DNA of 10,288 nucleotides from Cephalothrix spiralis (Eukaryota > Nemertea > Palaeonemertea > Archinemertea > Cephalotrichidae), in NCBI GenBank assembly GCA_032353305.1, contig JAUCNG010410470.1, positions 1 through 10,288 on the forward strand, written 5' to 3'. This document shows positions 6,601-10,288 of this stretch, one piece after another; position 1 is the first letter of the stretch; every line of letters begins with the position of its first letter. The position numbers were made by a program, and so were the translations under genes. The notes under the pieces were generated by a model, which was given only the letters and a program-made list of their open reading frames with translations, was not told the origin of the DNA and made no database searches.

Positions 6601-9491
6601 AATTATCATGTTATTTTATGTTTTCCATTTAAAGGAAACAATAAATTAGATGTTGTGGAGTCTTTACTTTTAGTATTACAATAATGCAATACTGATACAT
6701 ATCTTTTTTTATATCCTTGTTTGTATACAAACATTGCCATTTATGTACAGAGATTGTCAAATTGTTCATATCTACAAACTATGCAAATAATAAAAATACA
6801 GAGGCAACAAATGAAAATTCCAAGGAAGAAAACGCATAGGCCTTCTCAGAACTATTGCTGAAGTGTTCACTATTTTATTCAATGTATTACAAGACCAGAG
6901 GGATTTTGATCTTAAAGGAGCACGGTATCCATGCAAGATTGCCAGACACCGATTACCGTAGTTTCCTTCCCTATTATGGAGTTCAAAATTATAGATAGTT
7001 GCGATTTCTTGACAGTTAACTATCTTAAAACTAATGAAGTATAACTAATACATTAGTTTTACTGAACTCTTTTGACCATATAGTTGATTATTGGAGAATT
7101 TTTTGTTTTCTTTACCCTCTATTCCAACTTTAATAGGCTATTATAATTTTTTCTTGATCTTGCCTAAACAGACGGCAACACACCACGCATGTTTTTGTTT
7201 TAGTTCCTGTTCTATCAGATAGTCAATAATATTAGCCCTAGCTACAGCTGATCAGGTCACACTAGCGCTGCGGGAATTATTTGAAGCTCGATTCGCAAAA
7301 TCTGCGAGTTTCAAAACCAAAACATATGTGATGGGATGCCATTTGTAAAAAAGTAGTGTCACTAAGAAATGACTCTGACACTTTATCATACCAAGCTATG
7401 GTTGATAAGTTATGTAATAAGAAACATTCGAAATACAGTAGATAAGTGCTTGCACTTTTTTGTATATCAAATTAAATTAATTGTATATAAATCCAACACT
7501 GCTGAGACTTTAACATACCAAGTTATGGTTGATAAGTTATAGAAAAATCGAGATACACTAAATAAGTGCTTGCACTTTTTTGTATATCGAATTAGAATAA
7601 ATAACAAATTAAGGTATCCCAGATTGATATTATACTGGGTCCTTGAATCATTATTGAGCTTTAAGTTATTTGCTATTTATTAATAGTTAACTCTAAAACT
7701 GATGAAATGTATTAGTTGCACTGATCTCTTTTGGTTGTATCATTGCTACTTAGAAACCTAAGCTTTAAAATACTATATATTCGACGACTTAATGGGGATG
7801 TTGTTTTACAAATATAAACACCATTCGGTCTAGTATGCACCAGTCAATGAAATGTCCCTTAGCAAGATGTGAAAATAGTGCATTTCATTGACTGGTGATC
7901 ACTGGTGCATTACTTCTTCATGCTATATTGTATGATATTAATCTAATTTTAATTCTTAATATAATTTCGATTTCCAGCGTAAAAATGCTACCTTACCAGT
8001 TGTCGAACAGGCCATTAAGGATGCGAAGGCCGATTTGGAAAAGAACAGGAAAAAATACAACGGTGACCCTTCGGAATTCAGAGAGAGGTTGATCAAGCAA
8101 CTGAATCTAGAGGCTAAAGATAAAGATGGAAACTTTGAGCCTTGTGTAATCACGACAGCTGATCTTTTCATAGATGGAATTGAGCCTAAGGCGATAGAAA
8201 GTAGACGGGGTAAGTCAGGTAATAATCGAAAGAATTTTAATCGTTTATGCTATTTTCAAAATGTAATAAAAAACAATACTTCCTACTACATGTATTTTCA
8301 TTCGTTTCAAAATTCTTAACCTGTAAAAACTCTCCTTCTCCAAGATACAAAAAAACCGCATCCCGATCCGACAATTAATTCTTATACAAATCATTGATTT
8401 CTGAGAGTACTTTTCCACGTTCATTCGCTCGAAGGACTTCCTGGACCGAATGCGTTCAATAACAATGACGTACCCAAAAAATCTTCTACAAAACTACTGT
8501 AGTTTTCCGTGCACAAAACGTCACTCAAATCCAGAAAAGTTTGATAACCTTTCATGTGCCGCTTAGCGAAGTTGTAGAGCCCTTGGCTTGTATGCCGGCC
8601 GGGGTACCAGGATCGGGACCCGATCATGACACCAATTTCCATTGTTATAACTTCGGCAAGTTCCTTAGCGCTAACAGCTTCATGGGTGGCTCGGTCAGGT
8701 TACATACTTGGAGTGCGACGAGCTACCGAGGCGCATTAGACTTTGTGCGTTTGAACTGAACATTTTCTTTGCTGATATTTTCATATATTTATGCACTACA
8801 TTGTATGTTTATCTCTATTAGGCCTTTTTTTTAATTGCTTGGTTCAAATAATATAAAAAATTGTAGGCGCCGGCGGCGGACTTATCAAGAGAAAAAGCAG
8901 ACGGGGTAAAAAAAATTACCGCCGGCGAAATTATCAGGCGTCAAATTAAAAAAAACGTCAGGATAAAAAAGAAATTTTGTTACCGCCGACGGAATTTAGA
9001 AATACTAACATTTTTTTTCTCGCCGCCGGCGGACTTGTCCGTAGACCAAGTAATTTAAATAATGCCTAATTTATAATTTTTGGTCAATTAAACCAATAAT
9101 AATCAAAAATATTATCATATTATTTCAGATCAGAGAATAGCGAGGAAGAAGGGAGAGGTCAAGAAAAGAGAACCGGAGGAAGAGAAGGAACCATTTATGA
9201 GCAAAATTGCCTCAAAACGATTGGAGATTCTACTAAGCCTTTACGCCAACTCTGATGTCTTCGATAACGTGATTTTGAGCAATGAATTTCCAAGTTCAGT
9301 GAAGCCACTCATTAAGCTTGTGAATCCAGAACTTCTGAGGCTGAATTCGTTTAGACTGGAAGGCTTACCAACTGACCAAGTTCACCTGATTCGAAAGGCA
9401 TTGAGACTGACCAACATTGTGACCGACCTTAAAGAACTAAAACAACATCCGTGCTACACGCTTCATAAACCAGAGACCCCTCTTGAAGATG
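191..9491 (+). CDS. Split gene for a dsRNA-binding-domain-like protein, five exons seen, 3' end open
   Basis: Spliced product of 191-668, 2337-2664, 4482-4605, 7978-8209 and 9129-9491: 508 complete residues plus one base. All four complete introns are GT..AG and every phase matches, which is strong evidence that these exons belong together. Layout: residues 1-50 are basic and low-complexity (RGRGG, KKKKNKK), as in many RNA-binding proteins. Residues about 84-170 and about 221-309 each show beta strands followed by an Ala/Lys-rich helix, the pattern of a double-stranded-RNA-binding domain. Residues 311-408 are charged and partly helical. Residues 409-508 are a helical region I do not recognise. 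No catalytic motif, signal peptide or membrane segment is seen, so an intracellular RNA-binding role is inferred. The domains are divergent and the call rests on pattern, not alignment. The structure is well supported; the function is tentative. A stop at 9518-9520 would give a 517-residue protein if the last donor is not used. Confidence 0.8.
1578..1625. repeat. Imperfect inverted repeat just upstream of the transposon
   Basis: GATAGAAGGAGACT near 1578 pairs with AGTCTCAATCTATC ending at 1625, with mismatches. AATATT blocks lie in the middle. It would form a hairpin of roughly 20 bp with a small loop. It may be a remnant of a fold-back element. Confidence 0.4.
1658..2207. mobile_element. Non-autonomous DNA transposon (MITE-like), 550 bp, 8-bp target duplication
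   Basis: The element is bounded by perfect direct repeats ATTGGGAT at 1650-1657 and 2208-2215, read as an 8-bp target-site duplication. Its first 22 and last 22 bases are inverted copies matching at 18 of 22 positions; both begin GGG and both share CTTTTCGGCCCC. Inside the left end lie four copies of TTTCGGCCCC (about 1668-1733) spaced 15-17 bp apart. Inside the right end lie six inverted copies (about 2105-2198). More inverted pairing occurs inward (AGAGAT followed by an A-run near 1760 against a T-run then ATCTCT near 2030; a 14-bp stem at about 1962-1995). No transposase ORF is present. An 8-bp duplication fits hAT, P or Merlin-type elements. It also fits the hAT target pattern nTnnnnAn, but the GGG ends are not the usual hAT CAG. 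Confidence 0.75.
2337..2664 (+). CDS. Exon 2: end of first dsRBD-like domain and start of the second
   Basis: Encodes part of Gly160 and residues 161-268, plus two bases of Thr269. The acceptor is TTTTTCATTCCAG and the donor is C|GTAAGT, close to consensus. Its first residues (AIEKLKEKDV) continue the helix begun in exon 1, which supports the join. An acidic linker follows. From about residue 221 a new set of candidate beta strands begins (SEFVIMKKQKL, CHMLCEIFIT), and the turn between strands is rich in Glu (REETEGER). The real exon runs about 120 bases upstream of the first internal ATG at 2456. Confidence 0.82.
2929..2958. repeat. Perfect 30-bp palindrome
   Basis: ATGTATATTTTTGAT is followed directly by its exact reverse complement, with no spacer. 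It can extrude a cruciform or fold as a perfect hairpin in RNA. It is AT-rich, so chance is less remote than for mixed sequence, but an unbroken 30-bp palindrome is still notable. Confidence 0.85.
3094..3176. repeat. Cluster of seven GATC sites, partly phased at 10 bp
   Basis: GATC occurs at 3094, 3126, 3136, 3146, 3155, 3169 and 3173. Four in a row are 10, 10 and 9 bp apart, and three of these read CGATCA. The cluster lies between ATCGGACA (about 3082) and its inverted copy TGTCCGAT (about 3294). It could be a degenerate short tandem repeat, a binding-site cluster or part of an old element. Confidence 0.5.
3497..3628. mobile_element. 132-bp fold-back (MITE-like) element
   Basis: The arms 3497-3536 and 3589-3628 are inverted copies matching at 37 of 40 positions, both beginning TTTTAC. 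The 52-bp centre holds a smaller stem (AATATTC/GAATATT). No convincing target-site duplication is seen; AATTATT occurs on both sides but at different distances. It is probably a small non-autonomous DNA element or a palindromic duplication. Confidence 0.6.
3861..4152. repeat. Tandem duplication, period 145 bp, two copies
   Basis: The unit starting GATGAACATTGAAAATGTG at 3861 recurs at 4006 and runs to about 4152, with only a few substitutions and small changes in a T-run. The close identity suggests a recent duplication. The second copy runs directly into the tRNA-like segment, so the unit may be the body or tail of a tRNA-derived repeat. An 86-codon open frame over the first copy is incidental. 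Confidence 0.8.
4151..4210 (+). repeat. tRNA-Ser(GCU)-like relic, probably a SINE head or tRNA pseudogene
   Basis: The segment AGTGTATAAGCCGATGG resembles the D arm of a serine tRNA. Next comes a 4-bp stem TGGT/ACCA (4170-4173, 4181-4184) closing a 7-base loop CTGCTAA whose centre is GCT, the serine anticodon. A B-box-like AGTTCGGATCC lies at 4194-4204. The acceptor stem is not recognisable, the T arm pairs badly and the variable region is too short for a real serine tRNA. It is therefore not a working tRNA gene. A tRNA-derived short interspersed element is the best reading; its usual 3' tail could not be delimited. Confidence 0.6.
4482..4605 (+). CDS. Exon 3: C-terminal helix of the second dsRBD-like domain
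   Basis: Short exon of 124 bases, found by phase matching between a strong acceptor (CATTTGTACTGCAG) and donor GAG|GTGGGT. It encodes the last base of Thr269 and residues 270-310. CKIYIEKK looks like the third beta strand. AKSKASKDALAKFVSKL has the alternating Lys/Ala helix typical of the RNA-contacting end of a dsRNA-binding domain. The exon enters at phase 2 and leaves at phase 0, in frame with exon 4. The donor is weaker than the others. Retention of the intron would add VGYME and stop at 4621-4623, ending the protein just after the second domain. Confidence 0.78.
4701..4777. repeat. Short tandem duplication, period 41 bp
   Basis: GGCTCTGGTTGAT at 4701 is repeated at 4742, and the rest of the unit (GCCAGAAATATTG) follows in both copies with a few changes. 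A simple local duplication. Confidence 0.75.
4929..5200. mobile_element. TTAA-flanked inverted-repeat element, possibly piggyBac-like MITE
   Basis: TTAA at 4929-4932 is followed by CCCTATTACCG. At the far end, the reverse complement of the sequence before TTAA at 5197-5200 reads AACCCTTTTACCGCGCG. The inverted ends and TTAA flanks fit a piggyBac-type target duplication. The right end carries two direct copies of a block containing ACTCGCGCGGTAA or GCTCGCGCGGTAA (about 5140 and 5176). The left end is more diverged. No transposase is present. The ends differ by a two-base offset, so the call is moderate. Confidence 0.5.
5955..6310. repeat. Minisatellite with alternating monomers
   Basis: Eight copies of a core GTGGAGCAAATCT, mostly followed by ATTGTACAAACA, start at 5955, 5997, 6050, 6092, 6144, 6192, 6246 and 6296. 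Spacings are 42, 53, 42, 52, 48, 54 and 50 bp. At the start a short monomer (with AAAGGATTTT) alternates with a longer one (with CAATCAAACAAAAGAGATT), giving a dimer of about 95 bp. Later copies are less regular. Open frames on both strands across this block come from the repeat and are not genes. Confidence 0.85.
6532..6556. repeat. Short hairpin
   Basis: AGAAC and GTTCT pair around an inner GGGC/GCCC stem, separated by a two-base mismatch on each side, with a 3-base loop ATT. It is followed by the palindrome CTTGTACAAG. There is no T-run to suggest a terminator. Confidence 0.5.
7011..7745. repeat. Nested direct duplications (127/120-bp pair inside a diverged outer pair)
   Basis: The inner pair begins CATACCAAGCTATGG at 7387 and CATACCAAGTTATGG at 7514 (127 bp apart). 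It ends with TAAGTGCTTGCACTTTTTTG near 7443 and 7563 (120 bp apart), so one copy lost or gained seven bases. An outer, more diverged direct pair lies at about 7011-7080 and 7685-7735 (AGTTAACT, then TAAAACT, then ACTGA followed by TCTTTT). The pattern suggests repeated local duplication or two overlapping copies of an old element. Confidence 0.6.
7838..7897. repeat. Perfect 17-bp inverted repeat (hairpin)
   Basis: CACCAGTCAATGAAATG at 7838-7854 is the exact reverse complement of 7881-7897, leaving a 26-base loop. A further ACTGGTGCA at 7901-7909 could pair with the outer part of the left arm instead. It lies about 80 bases before the exon 4 acceptor, so it could affect access to that acceptor or branch point; that is inference. 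Confidence 0.75.
7978..8209 (+). CDS. Exon 4: charged helical linker
   Basis: Encodes residues 311-387 and the first base of Asp388. The acceptor is ATTTCGATTTCCAG and the donor is G|GTAAGT. The sequence is rich in Lys, Glu and Asp (EQAIKDAKADLEKNRKK near 320, then FRERLIKQLNLEAKDKDG near 344), predicting amphipathic helix. A more hydrophobic stretch follows (PCVITTADLFIDGIEP, 365-380), which could be the edge of another folded domain. I recognise no family. The exon enters at phase 0 and leaves at phase 1, matching its neighbours. Confidence 0.8.
8421..8763 (-). pseudogene. Minus-strand coding-like remnant, about 113 codons with one frame change
   Basis: On the minus strand an ATG at 8763-8761, in the context AAAGAAAATG, opens a frame that runs 22 codons to a TGA. 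A second frame, open from 8699 to a TGA at 8421-8423, takes over near 8700, so one small indel separates two adjacent frames. The lower part reads like a natural globular protein of mixed composition (VSAKELAEVITMEIGVMIG, then YNFAKRHMKGYQTF, then SSFVEDFLGTSLLLNAFG). The block is clearly GC-richer than the intron (8581-8640 has 37 G or C of 60). An upstream ATAAATATATG could serve as a TATA-like box. No splice sites, poly-A tail or target duplication were found. It could be a decayed retrocopy, an insertion from a virus or mobile element, or a small nested gene. I recognise no family. Confidence 0.45.
8866..9045. repeat. GC-rich repeat blocks in AT-rich intron
   Basis: Four GC blocks stand out: GCGCCGGCGGCGGACTT near 8867, TTACCGCCGGCGAAATT near 8916, TTACCGCCGACGGAATTT near 8980 and CGCCGCCGGCGGACTTG near 9021. 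The first and last are near copies and so are the two middle ones, all in direct orientation. CCGCCGGCGG is itself a palindrome, so the blocks can also pair with each other. It may be a degenerate small element with GC-rich ends and an A-rich centre. No target duplication was seen. Confidence 0.6.
9129..9491 (+). CDS. Exon 5: basic/acidic stretch then an unrecognised helical domain
   Basis: Encodes part of Asp388 and residues 389-508, plus one base. The acceptor is ATCATATTATTTCAG. It opens with a mixed-charge segment (RKKGEVKKREPEEEKE). From about 411 a Leu-rich helical region follows (KRLEILLSLYAN, KPLIKLVNPELLRLN, HLIRKALRLTNIVTDLKEL). The exon probably leaves through G|GTACGT at 9492, in phase 1. 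Otherwise the frame reads nine more codons to TAA at 9518-9520. AATAAA at 9516-9521 overlaps that stop, so a terminal exon with a very short 3' UTR is possible. I favour splicing because of the donor, but sequence alone does not settle it. Confidence 0.75.
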
Positions 9492-9515
9492 GTACGTATA
9501 GACCTTTATCTTATG

Positions 9516-9521
9516 AATAAA
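9516..9521 (+). promoter_or_regulatory. AATAAA overlapping an in-frame stop
   Basis: If exon 5 is read through its donor, the frame meets TAA at 9518-9520, which lies inside an AATAAA polyadenylation signal. No strong GU-rich element follows. It marks a possible alternative 3' end of the gene; the hexamer could also be chance in AT-rich DNA. Confidence 0.3.
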
Positions 9522-9575
9522 ATTCTTTATTAGCTGGAGATCTTATTCAGAAGTATCGAGTCGAAGATTTGGGTA

Positions 9576-9777
9576 GAAAGTATGACTTTTAGCACATCAA
9601 AATGAAGATAATGATGAGCGCAGTCGATTTATGTAACGGATTTTATATTTTTGGCGCAGTTAGTGTTCAATTAGGTGAATCGGAAACGATGTTTGCGTCA
9701 AAATTACCCCGTTACCTAAATCAACTGCGCTCATCATTACCTTCATTTTGATGTGCTATAAGCCATGCCATACTTTC
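9576..9777. mobile_element. 202-bp TA-flanked fold-back MITE
   Basis: Both ends read GAAAGTATG inward and are flanked by TA (9574-9575 and 9778-9779), consistent with a Tc1/mariner-type TA duplication. After a short diverged stretch the arms share AGCACATCAAAATGAAG and then AATGATGAGCGCAGT, with few mismatches, so about 65 bases per arm can pair. The centre is about 60 bases. No coding capacity. The high similarity of the arms suggests a fairly young copy. Confidence 0.75.
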
Positions 9778-10201
9778 TAATCATTTTTCATACGAGTTAG
9801 GCTCAACTGATGCCCCTGAAAGGTTTCTGATATTGGCGCAAAGGTTATCATTAAAAACATTAAGTTCACAGTTAGCCTGTTACGGAAACCCTGACAGTGA
9901 AAATATTGTTCTTTAAAAAAAAATTTAAAAAAAAATTGTGAATTAGGTGGAAATTTCAAATTTTCAAATGTGCATTGAAATATTTGATGTAATTAAGGAA
10001 TTGAATGCGTTTGTTTTGTACGAAATTGTGGGTCTTTCTGCGGCTTCTATGAGGCATAATTTGTTGTCCCCTTGATATTAGCTAACAATCATAGAACATT
10101 ACAAGCTTGCGCTCTTTCCAAGCTTCGTAAGGTAAATTTATTTCTAGGGGCCTGAAAAAGCCATAAAGTCAAATTAAGCTAGTATTATTGATTCACTCGC
10201 T

Positions 10202-10288
10202 AAAAAAAAAAAAAAAAAAAATTTTTTTTTAGGTGATCACTAAAATCGTCTCGGTCTGTCCGTCTGTCCGTCTGTCTGTCTGTCTGTC
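10202..10288. repeat. A/T homopolymer run and CTGT/CCGT microsatellite
   Basis: A run of about 20 A (10202-10221) passes directly into a run of nine T and then AG. After 20 bases of mixed sequence, a 4-bp tandem repeat of GTCT and GTCC units begins near 10254 and continues past the window end. Confidence 0.85.

Larger units (their letters stand above)
4606..7977 (+). other. Intron 3 (3372 bp)
   Basis: GT..AG intron in phase 0, the longest in the window. Apart from the repeats listed separately, 5201-5950 holds a 96-codon frame without support and a 9-bp stem (ACCAGATGA at 5603 with TCATCTGGT at 5629). The stretches 6311-6531, 6557-7010 and 7605-7835 show nothing but AT-rich DNA with microsatellite-poor sequence and short direct repeats. 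Confidence 0.7.
8210..9128 (+). other. Intron 4 (919 bp)
   Basis: GT..AG intron in phase 1. It holds the minus-strand coding-like remnant at 8421-8763 and the GC-rich repeat cluster near 8866-9045, both listed separately. The remainder is AT-rich. Confidence 0.75.
9492..10288 (+). other. Start of intron 5 or 3' flank, runs off the window
   Basis: After donor GTACGT at 9492 no further convincing coding exon is seen. It holds the fold-back element at 9576-9777. The stretch 9780-10200 is AT-rich, with no assignable feature apart from A-runs near 9915-9935. Whether it is intron or downstream DNA depends on the end of exon 5. Confidence 0.6.

Noticed and set aside
8541-8759. 72-codon + strand open frame in intron 4
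   Set aside because: It is the opposite strand of the minus-strand remnant, which has the more protein-like composition and the better start context.
10222-10245. Acceptor-like T-run plus AG followed by GTGATCACTAA
   Set aside because: It is in the right phase to end the protein after two residues, but the T-run is part of an A/T homopolymer block next to a microsatellite and there is no other support for a terminal exon.

Overview
The window looks like nuclear DNA of a eukaryote, most likely an invertebrate animal. It is AT-rich, and its one convincing gene is split into at least five coding exons by introns of about 0.9 to 3.4 kb. The introns are loaded with small fold-back elements, minisatellites and a tRNA-like relic. 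The lineage cannot be fixed from sequence alone. No prokaryotic signal is present (no operons, ribosome binding sites or CRISPR).

The gene is on the + strand. Exon 1 is 191-668, exon 2 is 2337-2664, exon 3 is 4482-4605, exon 4 is 7978-8209 and exon 5 is 9129-9491. All intron borders are GT..AG, and the phases (1, 2, 0, 1, then 1 at the last donor) agree at every junction. The spliced frame is open for 508 residues and probably continues past the window; a stop with an overlapping AATAAA at 9516-9521 is the alternative end. The protein starts with a basic Lys/Arg/Gly-rich tail. Two segments follow that look like divergent double-stranded-RNA-binding domains, and each one's C-terminal helix is completed only by splicing. 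A charged and helical region with no recognised family ends the visible part. No orthologue was recognised.

Intron 1 (669-2336) holds a 550-bp non-autonomous DNA transposon with 8-bp target duplications and subterminal arrays of a TTTCGGCCCC motif. Intron 2 (2665-4481) holds a 30-bp perfect palindrome, a helically phased CGATCA cluster, a 132-bp fold-back element, a 145-bp tandem duplication and a tRNA-Ser(GCU)-like relic. Intron 3 (4606-7977) holds a TTAA-flanked inverted-repeat element, a minisatellite with alternating repeat spacing, further duplications and a perfect 17-bp stem. Intron 4 (8210-9128) holds a GC-richer minus-strand coding-like remnant (8421-8763) broken by one frame change, and a cluster of CCGCCGGCGG-type blocks. 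The visible part of intron 5 (9492-10288) holds a 202-bp TA-flanked fold-back element and a CTGT/CCGT microsatellite.

I found no clear new multi-gene system. The observations most worth following are the unplaced dsRNA-binding-like protein, the minus-strand remnant in intron 4, and the number of long inverted repeats inside the introns of a gene that probably binds double-stranded RNA.
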